Shown here in pieces: positions 52,145 through 59,821 of a stretch of 64,000 nt of DNA. The notes beneath the pieces were generated by a model. It was not told the origin of the DNA. It was given only the letters and a program-made list of their open reading frames with translations, and did no database searches. How positions within the stretch are numbered: the first letter of the stretch is position 1; every line of letters starts with the position of its first letter. Position numbers and translations under genes: made by a program. The stretch is from an uncultured Clostridia bacterium (GTDB lineage: Bacteria > Bacillota > Clostridia > Oscillospirales > Acutalibacteraceae), in NCBI GenBank assembly GCA_937876205.1, contig CALEII010000033.1:1-64000 (forward strand), read 5' to 3'.

Positions 52145-52362
52145 ATAAATTATATTTTTTGATAAATCAGAATTTGCAGAGATGAATAAATATGTCGTAG
52201 GGGCGCCCATTGGGCGTCCGTTTCAGGAAAAACAATCCTCGTAGGGACCGATGCCCTACATCGGTCCGTTCAGGTCACATCAAATTTTGCGGAGCGATGT
52301 GGGCATCGCTCCCTACACGCACCATTTCAATTTGTGCAATCAGCCCGATAAATTATTGTTTA
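52145..52362. repeat. Cluster of REP-like palindromes and one TAAACAATAATTT end
   Basis: No gene. Contains GTAGGGGCGCCCATTGGGCG then TCCG (52197-52220), a GTAGGGACCGATG palindrome (52241-52268), GGAGCGATG/CATCGCTCC (52291-52313) and, at the right, CGATAAATTATTGTTTA (52346-52362). These are the same modules as in the element at 46087-46235 but in reversed order and without a clear left end. Confidence 0.7.
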
Positions 52363-52370
52363 TTTTCCTC

Positions 52371-52398
52371 TTGACTTTTTTTGCAGAGTGTTTATAAT
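52371..52398 (+). promoter_or_regulatory. Promoter of the threonine T-box transcript
   Basis: TTGACT, 16 bp, TATAAT, 10-20 bases before the T-box Stem I begins. Confidence 0.8.
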
Positions 52399-52409
52399 TG
52401 AATATAATA

Positions 52410-52668
52410 GTGATAAAACTATGACGGAGAAGGCATTGCACCGTCACTTTTTCAGAGAGTTCTGCATTTGGTGTGAGCAGAATAAGGTGTAAGCAATCGC
52501 TACCGCTCCCGAGTGCCGCCGGAAAGCATTTTTTCAGAAAAGTGCGTTAAGGTGTGCCGTATGACTGCGTTAAAGTCCCTTGAGTGACGGAATTTTTTCA
52601 TATTCCGTAATTTGGGTGGAACCGTGGAGTTTATGCTTCATCCCTGTTTTGGGGTGGAGCTTTTTTTA
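52410..52668 (+). promoter_or_regulatory. T-box leader (threonine specifier)
   Basis: Stem I with ACGGAGAAGGC, CAGAGAG and GGTGTGAGCAG; a probable specifier ACC at 52502-52504 (GCTACCGCTCC), matching threonine; the T-box AATTTGGGTGGAACCG at 52609; and a terminator GCTTCATCCC/GGGGTGGAGC followed by TTTTTTT (52635-52667). Intended to sense uncharged tRNA-Thr. The gene directly after it is not a synthetase; thrS lies about 560 bp further on. Confidence 0.9.
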
Positions 52669-52684
52669 TTAGGAGTTCAAAAAG

Positions 52685-53137
52685 ATGCTGAAAAATATAT
52701 TGATAATTTGTGCCATTATTTTTATAATAGCATTATTTTTGGCATTTATAAAAAAAGAAAAAACAGATTTAAAAATCGTAAGATTGCCTAAATTTTATAC
52801 ATTTGTATTTGCGTTCTGTTATGTGCTTTTCAACGTTCCATTATTTGCATATGAATATGATAATGATTACAGCAGAATAGATATGATAATCGTTTTTTTA
52901 ATTACGATTTTTATATCACTAATCAGCTTTATAAGTACCTTAAACTGGCAAATCACTTATGATGAAACAGGTTTTCATTACAGAACATCATTCAATCGTA
53001 CTTTATACTATAAATATTCAGATATAGAAAAAGTAAAAAGGACAAAGATTGGTACAATTTTAATAAAATCAAAAAACAGATGGCTTTTTATTGACCCGTA
53101 TGCAATCGGTTTAGACGATTTCATGAAACAGTTTTAA
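52685..53137 (+). CDS. Small membrane protein with PH-like C-terminal part
   Basis: 150 residues. Three hydrophobic segments (about 3-21, 39-56, 67-88) are followed by a beta-rich part (TLNWQITYDETGFHYRTSFN, YKYSDIEKVKRT, GTILIKSKNRWLFID) of the kind seen in DUF6560/PH-like membrane proteins. The start ATG follows AGGAG. Codons are markedly AT-rich (ATA, AAA, TTA) compared with thrS and glnN. It lies between the threonine T-box and thrS, so any transcript reaching thrS from the T-box must pass through it. Function unknown; probably a late insertion. Confidence 0.65.
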   Translation: MLKNILIICAIIFIIALFLAFIKKEKTDLKIVRLPKFYTFVFAFCYVLFNVPLFAYEYDNDYSRIDMIIVFLITIFISLISFISTLNWQITYDETGFHYRTSFNRTLYYKYSDIEKVKRTKIGTILIKSKNRWLFIDPYAIGLDDFMKQF

Positions 53138-53173
53138 TAAGATTGATGTGCACAAATTATGAATTACAGAACT

Positions 53174-53195
53174 GACGCCCAATGGGCGCCCCTAC
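53174..53195. repeat. REP-like palindrome before thrS
   Basis: GACGCCCAATGGGCGCCCCT then AC, the same family as at 44788 and 52197. It separates the PH-like gene from thrS. Confidence 0.7.
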
Positions 53196-53228
53196 GATAT
53201 AATGAATTATCAAACGGAGGTAATATAT

Positions 53229-55172
53229 ATGATTAAAGTTTCTCTTAAAGACGGCGTTGTCAAGGAGTTTGACAGCGGCATAACAGCAGCAGAAGTTGCG
53301 AAAAATCTCGGTATGGGTCTCTACAAGGCTGCTTGCGTATGCAGAATTGACGGCGAAGTGGCAGACCTTCGTACAGTGCTCGACAAGGATTGTGCTCTCG
53401 AAATCCTTACATTTGATGATGAAGAGGGTAAAAAGGCATTCCGTCATACAGCATCACACATTCTCGCTCAGGCAGTTAAAAGACTTTTCCCCGCTGCAAA
53501 GCTTGCAATCGGTCCTGCTATCGAAAACGGTTTTTATTATGATTTCGATGTAGATGTTCCTTTCACTCCCGAGGTGCTTGAAAAAATTGAGGGTGAAATG
53601 AAGAAAATCGTAAAAGAGGGCTTACAGCTTGAAAAATTCGAGATGTCTCCCGACGAGGCTCTCGCAATGATGAAAGAAAAAGACGAGCCCTACAAGGTTG
53701 AGCTTATAGAAGAACACGCAGGTAAAGGCGAAAATATTTCATTCTTCAAGCAGGGTGATTTTGTTGAGCTCTGCGCAGGTCCTCACATTCCTGATACATC
53801 AAGAGTTAAGGCATTCAAGCTCACAAGTGCAACAGGTGCTTACTGGAGAGGCGACTCAACAAAGAAGATGCTTCAGCGTGTATACGGCACAGCTTACACA
53901 AAGGCTGCTGACCTCGAAGAGCATCTTCTGAGAATGGAAGAAGCTAAGAAGCGTGACCACAACAAGCTCGGCAGAGAGCTCGAGCTCTTCACAACAGTTG
54001 ATTGCATCGGTCAGGGACTTCCCATTCTTCTCCCCAAGGGTACATTCATCGTTCAGACACTTCAGAGATTCGTTGAAGACGAAGAAGCAAGACGTGGATG
54101 GGTACGCACAAAGACCCCCCTTATGGCAAAGAGTGACCTTTACAAGATTTCAGGCCATTGGGATCATTATAAAGACGGTATGTTCGTTTTAGGTGACGAA
54201 GAAAAGGACGATGAAGTATTTGCACTGCGTCCTATGACCTGTCCCTTCCAGTATCAGGCATACCTCAACAGAGCACGTTCATACCGTGACCTTCCTATGA
54301 GATTGGCTGAAACTTCAACTCTTTTCAGAAATGAAGCATCAGGTGAAATGCACGGTCTTATCCGTGTCCGTCAGTTCACAATATCAGAAGGACATCTTAT
54401 GTGTCTTCCCGAGCAGCTTGCTGACGAATTCAAGCGTTGTCTTGACCTTTGCATTTTTATGCTCAAGACTCTCGGTCTTTACGACGATGTTTCATACCGT
54501 TTCTCACAGTGGGATCCCGAGGATACAGAGAAGTATATCGGTACACCTGAGCAGTGGGATGAGGCTCAGGGCATTATGAAAGAAATCCTTGATGATATCG
54601 GTCTTGAATACAAGGTCGGTATCGGTGAAGCCGCATTCTACGGTCCCAAGCTCGACATTCAGATTAAGAATGTTTACGGCAAGGAAGATACTCTTATTAC
54701 AATCCAGATTGACCAGATGCTTGCTGAAAAGTTCGGTATGGAATATGTTGACCGTGACGGCACAAAGAAAAACCCCTACATCATTCACAGAACATCAATC
54801 GGCTGTTACGAAAGAACTCTTGCTCTTCTTATTGAAAAGTATGCAGGTGCATTTCCTATGTGGCTTGCTCCTGAGCAGATCAGATTCCTCCCCATCGCAG
54901 ACAGACATCTTGACTACTGCTATGAAGTCAAGGCAAAGCTTGAAGCACTCGGTATGAGAGTTACTGTTGACGACAGAAGCGAAAAGACAGGCTACAAAAT
55001 CCGCTCTGCTCAGATGGAAAAGATTCCTTATATGCTTGTTGTCGGTGACAAGGAAGCAGAGGACGGAACTCTTTCAGTCAGAAAGAGAGGCTTCGGTGAC
55101 CAGGGTGCAATATCTGTTGATGATTTCATCGCAATGGCAGTTAAAGATGTAGACGATAAGGTTATCTGGTAA
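53229..55172 (+). CDS. thrS: Threonyl-tRNA synthetase
   Basis: 647 residues from the ATG at 53229 (ACGGAGGTAATATAT before it), the standard length. TGS domain (1-62), editing domain (about 65-225) with HTASHILAQAVKR and the zinc-like CAGPHIP, class II core (about 245-535) with motif 2 FRNEASGEMHGLIRVRQFT and motif 3 GCYERTLALLIE, and anticodon-binding domain (about 545-647; VTVDDRSEKTGYKIR). Attaches threonine to tRNA-Thr and hydrolyses Ser-tRNA-Thr. Control presumably comes from the T-box at 52410-52668, through the intervening gene. Its stop starts a palindromic repeat. Confidence 0.97.
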   Translation: MIKVSLKDGVVKEFDSGITAAEVAKNLGMGLYKAACVCRIDGEVADLRTVLDKDCALEILTFDDEEGKKAFRHTASHILAQAVKRLFPAAKLAIGPAIENGFYYDFDVDVPFTPEVLEKIEGEMKKIVKEGLQLEKFEMSPDEALAMMKEKDEPYKVELIEEHAGKGENISFFKQGDFVELCAGPHIPDTSRVKAFKLTSATGAYWRGDSTKKMLQRVYGTAYTKAADLEEHLLRMEEAKKRDHNKLGRELELFTTVDCIGQGLPILLPKGTFIVQTLQRFVEDEEARRGWVRTKTPLMAKSDLYKISGHWDHYKDGMFVLGDEEKDDEVFALRPMTCPFQYQAYLNRARSYRDLPMRLAETSTLFRNEASGEMHGLIRVRQFTISEGHLMCLPEQLADEFKRCLDLCIFMLKTLGLYDDVSYRFSQWDPEDTEKYIGTPEQWDEAQGIMKEILDDIGLEYKVGIGEAAFYGPKLDIQIKNVYGKEDTLITIQIDQMLAEKFGMEYVDRDGTKKNPYIIHRTSIGCYERTLALLIEKYAGAFPMWLAPEQIRFLPIADRHLDYCYEVKAKLEALGMRVTVDDRSEKTGYKIRSAQMEKIPYMLVVGDKEAEDGTLSVRKRGFGDQGAISVDDFIAMAVKDVDDKVIW

Positions 55173-55205
55173 ACAATAATTTGTCGAGGTGCCCTCGACA
55201 AATTA
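55170..55205. repeat. Palindromic repeat at the thrS stop codon, short form
   Basis: TAAACAATAATTTGTCGAGG, TGC, CCTCGACAAATTA. Arms AATTTGTCGAGG/CCTCGACAAATT are perfect, and the first TAA is the thrS stop. Confidence 0.8.
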
Positions 55206-55330
55206 AATTGGCAATTAGCAATTATCAATGCGCAATTAAGGAAAAGGCTCCGCCTTTTGAACCATTATAATGGGGTAAGGGGCAAAGCCCCTTCCACAAT
55301 TGCGAATTGCGAATTTCAAATTGCGAATTT
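55206..55330. repeat. Dispersed hairpin cassette, copy 2
   Basis: Same three palindromes as at 24884-25013, in order AAAAGGC/GCCTTTT, CCATTATAATGG, AAGGGGC/GCCCCTT, flanked by AATTAGCAATTATC and AATTGCGAATTGCG-type motifs. The core between the outer palindromes differs from copy 1 at only a few positions. Confidence 0.8.
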
Positions 55331-55387
55331 GAAAGACCCCGACAAATTCTGATTTACAGGTTAATTTGATAAAAGGAGAAAAACATT

Positions 55388-56551
55388 ATGTCAGCAAAAC
55401 TTAAATATGCCATCATCGGCATAGGTAATATGGGTTCATCCCACATAAAAATGTATACAGACGGCAAAATCAAGGAAATGGAGCTTGTTGCAGTCTGTGA
55501 TATCAAGCAGGACAGACTTGATTTTGCCCTCACACAGGTTCCCGAGCTCAAGACCTTCACAAGCACAGATGAGCTTCTTGACAGCGGTCTTGTTGATGCA
55601 ATCATCATTGCAACTCCACATTATCTGCATCCTGTTCTTGCAAAACAGGCTCTTGAAAAGGGTATCAATGTTCTCTGTGAAAAGCCTGCAGGCGTTTTTA
55701 CAAAGAATGTCCGTGAGCTTAATGAATATGTAAATACACAGGATAAGACGTTTGCTCTTATGTATAATCAGAGAACAAACCACATTTACCGCAAGGCTAA
55801 AGAATTGGTTGAAAGCGGTGTTTACGGCGAAATCAGAAGAACAAACTGGATTATCACCGACTGGTACAGAACTCAGGGCTACTATAATTCAGGCGGATGG
55901 AGAGCAACCTGGGACGGTGAAGGCGGCGGCGTTCTTATGAATCAGGCACCTCACAACCTTGATCTGTGGCAGTGGATATGCGGTATGCCCTCAAAGATTA
56001 CTGCATTCTGTCACAACGGCAAATGGCATGATATCGAAGTTGAAGACGATGTAACAATCTATGCTGAGTATCCCAACGGTGCAACAGGTGTGTTCATCAC
56101 AACAACAGGTGATTGTCCCGGTGACAACAGATTTGAAATCACTCTCGACAAGGCAAGAATTATCTGCACACCCGATTCAATCGAGGTCGTGGAGCTGAGC
56201 GAAAAGCTTTCTGACTATACTTATGCAGCAGAAGACGGCTTCAAAAAGCTTGAAAGCAAGAAAATTGAAGTTGAAACTGACGGTATGAATGAACAGCATT
56301 CAGGCGTTACAAACGCATTTGCCGCACACATTCTCCACGGCACACCTCTCGTTGCCGAAGGCACGGAAGGCATCAACGGTCTTACAATTTGTAATGCGGC
56401 TTACCTTTCATCATGGCTTGGCAACAAGGAAATTACTCTTCCTCTTGATGAAGACCTCTATCTTGCAGAGCTTAACAAGAGAAGAGCTGCTTCAAAGGCA
56501 AAGACAGATGTTAAGGAAGCAGTTCAGGCTGATATGTCATCAACCTTCTGA
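55388..56551 (+). CDS. Gfo/Idh/MocA family oxidoreductase
   Basis: 387 residues. N-terminal Rossmann domain with AIIGIGNMGSSHIKM (NAD(P)-binding) and the family signature CEKPAGVF near residue 100; C-terminal dimerisation/substrate domain with NSGGWRATWDGEGGGVLMNQ and the APHNLDLWQWI segment containing the conserved His. Oxidises or reduces a sugar, inositol or sugar-derived compound. No clear pathway genes beside it. AAAGGAGAAAAAC precedes the ATG; it has its own terminator. Confidence 0.93.
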   Translation: MSAKLKYAIIGIGNMGSSHIKMYTDGKIKEMELVAVCDIKQDRLDFALTQVPELKTFTSTDELLDSGLVDAIIIATPHYLHPVLAKQALEKGINVLCEKPAGVFTKNVRELNEYVNTQDKTFALMYNQRTNHIYRKAKELVESGVYGEIRRTNWIITDWYRTQGYYNSGGWRATWDGEGGGVLMNQAPHNLDLWQWICGMPSKITAFCHNGKWHDIEVEDDVTIYAEYPNGATGVFITTTGDCPGDNRFEITLDKARIICTPDSIEVVELSEKLSDYTYAAEDGFKKLESKKIEVETDGMNEQHSGVTNAFAAHILHGTPLVAEGTEGINGLTICNAAYLSSWLGNKEITLPLDEDLYLAELNKRRAASKAKTDVKEAVQADMSSTF

Positions 56552-56568
56552 TAATAAAGAAAAACAAC

Positions 56569-56600
56569 GCCGACAGTTCAATGACGAACTGTCGGCATTT
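56569..56600. terminator. Bidirectional terminator
   Basis: GCCGACAGTTC, AATGAC, GAACTGTCGGC then ATTTT, between converging genes. Confidence 0.9.
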
Positions 56601-56612
56601 TAAGTATATATA

Positions 56613-57839
56613 TTATAAAATAACGGTAAAAACTATTGATTTATCGTCGGCGCTGTATGCTGAAATTCTGCCCTTGTGGGCTGTTACTATAGCCTTGGCA
56701 GAAGAAAGTCCTATGCCGTGGCCGCCGGTTTTTGAATTCCTTGAGGCATCTGCCCTGTAAAATCTTTCAAAGAATTCGTCGTGCTTTCCTTTTTCAATGA
56801 AATCGACTGTGTTATAAACTCTGATTTCCTTGTTTTTGCCTGAGGTGCTGAGGGTAAGAATGATTGTTCCGTTCTTGTCTGAATATTTCATAGCATTATC
56901 AAGAAGAATTGAGAAAAGACGGTTTATTGCCTCTTTGTCACCGCGGTAAATGATATTATCCTGAATTGAAGAAGTGAGTGACTTTTCTTTTGTTGCGGCA
57001 ACTGCTTCAAAGGATTCAAGCACCTCATTTGCAAGCTCGGAAAGTGAGAATTCTGTGGTGATGAGCTTTTTTTCATCTTCTTCCATCCTTGAGAGGAAAA
57101 CAAGCTTCTCGGTCAGCTCCGTCAGGCGTTTGACCTGATTTTTAATGCTCTTTGTCCACTCGTTTGCACCGTTTTCCATTTCAAGAACATCTGCACCTGC
57201 ATCTATAATTGTCAGGGGTGTTTTTATTTCGTGCCCTGCATCGGTTATAAATCGCTTTTGTTTCTCGTAGTTTTCTATAAACGGCTTTATAACGATGTTT
57301 GACAAGAATAAAACAAGCAGAAAAACAAGCAGAATACCCGTAATGCTGACTGTTATGCTTGTGATACAGAAAGAAACAAAGGCATCAAGCTCACGACTGC
57401 AATCAAGAAAAATATATTTTACTTCACCGTTATTGTCAACGGCACGGTATTTGTAGCCGTCTATGAAGCCCTGCTCCTTGTTACGCTGAAAAAGTGTCTT
57501 AGCGTAAGTGGCTGCAGTGTCTTCTGAGTTTTCGGAAAATCTGTCTGTGAAAACGGATATCACATTACCTTGCATATCAAGTGTGACGGTGAAGCATTTG
57601 ATTTCAAAGGGCATATCAAGAGTGTGTGGATGCTTTTTGTCTTTGTCAGTATGGTTGCCGTCGGGTGTCTGAGGGGCTCCTGTGCTGCCGGAAATGCTTA
57701 TCTGTGATATTCTGAAATCTGCATCCCTGTTTATTCTGACAAAGCTTGCTATATTGATAACAGTAATTATTACAGTCAGAACAGAGATAACAGAGCACAT
57801 TGTGACGGTAATGAATTTTTTGCGAAGTTTTTTAATCAT
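56613..57839 (-). CDS. Sensor histidine kinase
   Basis: 408 residues from the ATG at 57839, 3 bp past the regulator's stop. One N-terminal helix (about 8-34), an extracellular sensor loop of about 115 residues with a His/Lys/Asp-rich stretch (HTDKDKKHPHT), a second helix (about 155-180), HisKA with GHEIKTPLTII (phosphoacceptor His near 210), and HATPase_c with the N-box LLDNAMKYSDKNG and G-box KTGGHGIGLSSAKAI. No HAMP domain is evident. The His-rich loop might bind metal, which is inference. Partner of the upstream OmpR-type regulator. Confidence 0.93.
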   Translation of the reverse strand: MIKKLRKKFITVTMCSVISVLTVIITVINIASFVRINRDADFRISQISISGSTGAPQTPDGNHTDKDKKHPHTLDMPFEIKCFTVTLDMQGNVISVFTDRFSENSEDTAATYAKTLFQRNKEQGFIDGYKYRAVDNNGEVKYIFLDCSRELDAFVSFCITSITVSITGILLVFLLVLFLSNIVIKPFIENYEKQKRFITDAGHEIKTPLTIIDAGADVLEMENGANEWTKSIKNQVKRLTELTEKLVFLSRMEEDEKKLITTEFSLSELANEVLESFEAVAATKEKSLTSSIQDNIIYRGDKEAINRLFSILLDNAMKYSDKNGTIILTLSTSGKNKEIRVYNTVDFIEKGKHDEFFERFYRADASRNSKTGGHGIGLSSAKAIVTAHKGRISAYSADDKSIVFTVIL

Positions 57840-57841
57840 TT

Positions 57842-58507
57842 TTACTCCATTATATAGCCCACATTGCGTGATGCCTTGATTGTGACATCTGCGCCGATTG
57901 AAGAAAGCTTTCTTCTTATATTTGATATGTTCACCCACACGATATTAAGCTCTGTGTCGCTCTCAAATCCCCATATTTTTTCTATAAATCTTTCTGACGG
58001 AATTATCTGCTGAGGGTTTGAAATGAGCATTTCCACTATCTGAAACTCTTTATTCGCAAGGCGTACAGAGCCCAGAGGGGCAGACATCTCATAGGTTGCT
58101 CTGTCAAGGCTGAGATTGCCGAATCTGAGAACGGAATCGGTTGTGTCTCCTTTGCGTCTTGTCATTGCTCTGATTCTTGCGAGAAGCTCTCTTACATCAA
58201 AAGGCTTTGTGAGATAGTCGTCGGCACCGCAGTCAAGACCCAGTACACGGTCATCAATTTCTGATTTTGCCGTCAGCAGCAGAACGGGTACAGAGTTGCC
58301 TTGTGCCCTGATTTTTTTAAGCACTGTCAGACCGTCTGTCTGAGGCATCATAATATCAAGAATTACACCGTCATAAACATCGTTTGAAAGATAATCAAGC
58401 GCATCTGTGCCGTTATAGACAACATCAACTGAATAATTGTTGTGCTTGAAGATTGTAGCCAGTGCTCTGGCGAGTTCTATTTCATCTTCTGCTAAAAGCA
58501 GTCTCAT
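57842..58507 (-). CDS. OmpR-family response regulator
   Basis: 221 residues from the ATG at 58507 (GGGAGGCGG before it). Receiver domain: acidic pocket AEDE, phosphoacceptor Asp51 in VILDIMMPQTDGL, Thr/Ser in LLLTAKS and Lys in LTKPFDVREL. C-terminal winged-helix DNA-binding domain (about 125-221) with LANKEFQIVEMLI and the recognition-helix region ELNIVWVNISNIRRKL. Transcribed with the kinase. A TATAAT lies about 20 bases upstream of the ribosome binding site, but no good -35 is seen. Confidence 0.95.
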   Translation of the reverse strand: MRLLLAEDEIELARALATIFKHNNYSVDVVYNGTDALDYLSNDVYDGVILDIMMPQTDGLTVLKKIRAQGNSVPVLLLTAKSEIDDRVLGLDCGADDYLTKPFDVRELLARIRAMTRRKGDTTDSVLRFGNLSLDRATYEMSAPLGSVRLANKEFQIVEMLISNPQQIIPSERFIEKIWGFESDTELNIVWVNISNIRRKLSSIGADVTIKASRNVGYIME

Positions 58508-58604
58508 AATACCGCCTCCCACGGCTATTATAGCACAAAATTCTTAAATATAGCTAAACAATATTTTTTGAAGACTGATTGTGGTATTGTAACTGCCTTT
58601 TTTG

Positions 58605-58631
58605 CAAAAAAATGCCCCCGATTTCTCGGGG
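58605..58631 (-). terminator. Terminator of the cotJ operon
   Basis: Minus strand CCCCGA, GAAA, TCGGGG, then GCATTTTTTT. Confidence 0.85.
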
Positions 58632-58645
58632 ACGGTACGGGAAGA

Positions 58646-59242
58646 TTATTTGTCAAATGAGGGGTTGAACATATAATAGTTCTTGCTGTCAAGAGCATCT
58701 GTAGCAACTCTCAGACCTTCGCCGAATCGCTGATAGTGAACAATTTCTCTTTCTCTGAGGAATTTTATGGGGTCAATGATATCAGGGTCATCGATAAGAC
58801 GAAGAATATTGTCATAGGTTACTCTTGCTTTCTGCTCGGCGGCAAGGTCTTCGTGAAGGTCTGCAAGCACATCGCCCTTTGTCTGGATGTAGCTTGCAGT
58901 CCAGGGGACTCCTGATGCAGCAGCGGCATAGACGCCGTTTGTGTGAGTGACAAAGTAAGCATCAAAGCCTTGTTTTTTTATTTCATCGCAGGAAAGGTTA
59001 CGGGTGAGCTGGTAAATCATAGCACCTATCATCTCGAAATGTGCAAGCTCTTCGGTACCGATGTCGGTCAGAAGCCCTTTAAGCTCGTTACAGGGCATTG
59101 AATAACGCTGTGAGAGGTATCTCAGTGCAGCACCCAACTCACCGTCGGGACCCCCGTACTGGTCCATAATAATTTTTGCATAGGCAGGGTTGGGGTTTTT
59201 TATCTTGACGGGATACTGTAATTTCTTTTCATAAGTCCACAT
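58646..59242 (-). CDS. cotJC: Spore coat protein CotJC, manganese-catalase family
   Basis: 198 residues with the ferritin-like four-helix fold of Mn-catalases. N-terminus WTYEKKLQYPVKIKNPNPAYA and the ligand segments QYGGPDGELGAALRYLSQRY, GTEELAHFEMIGAMI (Glu, Glu, His), DLAAEQKARVTYD and REREIVHYQRFG (Glu, His) are all present, so an intact dimanganese site is likely. Made in the mother cell during sporulation and placed in the coat. It starts 2-3 bp after cotJB. Confidence 0.95.
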   Translation of the reverse strand: MWTYEKKLQYPVKIKNPNPAYAKIIMDQYGGPDGELGAALRYLSQRYSMPCNELKGLLTDIGTEELAHFEMIGAMIYQLTRNLSCDEIKKQGFDAYFVTHTNGVYAAAASGVPWTASYIQTKGDVLADLHEDLAAEQKARVTYDNILRLIDDPDIIDPIKFLREREIVHYQRFGEGLRVATDALDSKNYYMFNPSFDK

Positions 59243-59244
59243 AA

Positions 59245-59490
59245 TTACTCACCTTTCTCCCAGGGCCAGGGACCTTTGAGCCAGTCGCAGCCTTCGCCCG
59301 TTTTTGTTGAAAGAGGACCGTATTTGCTCTCATATTCTTCTCTGAGCTCTTTTGCTCTTGTGATGTGTTTTTCGTGCAGTCTCTGTGCAGTTTTGTCGCA
59401 GGGGTGGGTGTCAAGGTAAAGATGAAGCTCCCAGGCTGCAAACTGTTCTGCACTAAGGCAGTTCATAAGCTTATTCTTTTCGGTCAGCAT
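59245..59490 (-). CDS. cotJB: Spore coat protein CotJB
   Basis: 81 residues from the ATG at 59490, which has AAAGGA eight bases upstream; an ATG two codons earlier is too close to it. The AAWELHLYLDTHPCDKTAQR segment and the C-terminal GPLSTK..W..GPWPWEKGE are typical of CotJB. It overlaps the end of cotJA by 7 bp, a sign of coupled translation. Needed with CotJA for CotJC assembly in B. subtilis. Confidence 0.93.
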   Translation of the reverse strand: MLTEKNKLMNCLSAEQFAAWELHLYLDTHPCDKTAQRLHEKHITRAKELREEYESKYGPLSTKTGEGCDWLKGPWPWEKGE

Positions 59491-59693
59491 GTGCATCTTC
59501 CTTTGAAAGGCTTGTAGAGATCACTGAAAAGAGTACCTTTGCAAAGAGCCTCTGAAGCTTCATAATGTGACAGGTCAAGCTGAAAGGGCACATATGCCAT
59601 TGTTGTGGTCATAACCTCAGGCAGTGCCGTTCTTTCGCAGTCAGCCACAGCTTTCTCGGCCTTGCAATAGGTGCAGGGTTTGTTAGTGTTCAT
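59484..59693 (-). CDS. cotJA: Spore coat associated protein CotJA
   Basis: 69 residues. Central MAYVPFQLDLSHYEASEALCKG and LFSDLYKPFKG are the CotJA core; the N-terminus CTYCKAEKAVADC and C-terminus GRCTC are Cys-rich, more than in B. subtilis CotJA. First gene of cotJABC. AAGGAGTATG lies before the ATG. The operon is good evidence that the organism makes endospores. Confidence 0.92.
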   Translation of the reverse strand: MNTNKPCTYCKAEKAVADCERTALPEVMTTTMAYVPFQLDLSHYEASEALCKGTLFSDLYKPFKGRCTC

Positions 59694-59707
59694 TATACAT
59701 ACTCCTT

Positions 59708-59740
59708 ATTATGTATTGAGGACAATCCTCAGTACATAAT
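59708..59740. promoter_or_regulatory. 33-bp palindrome upstream of cotJA
   Basis: ATTATGTA-TTGAGGA, CAA, TCCTCAG-TACATAAT with a single mismatch between arms. The left edge nearly abuts the cotJA ribosome binding site. It could be an operator or an mRNA 5' hairpin. On the minus strand CATATTATG is a loose match to a sporulation sigma-E -10. Confidence 0.6.
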
Positions 59741-59763
59741 ATGTGATCTGATGTGTTATGACA

Positions 59764-59795
59764 CAAAAAAACGGCAGAGAATTTATCTCTGCCGT
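59764..59795 (-). terminator. Terminator of the CotH-like gene
   Basis: ACGGCAGAGA, ATTTA, TCTCTGCCGT; on the minus strand followed by TTTTTTT. Confidence 0.9.
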
Positions 59796-59821
59796 AAAGT
59801 TATTTTATATTTCTTGTGGTG

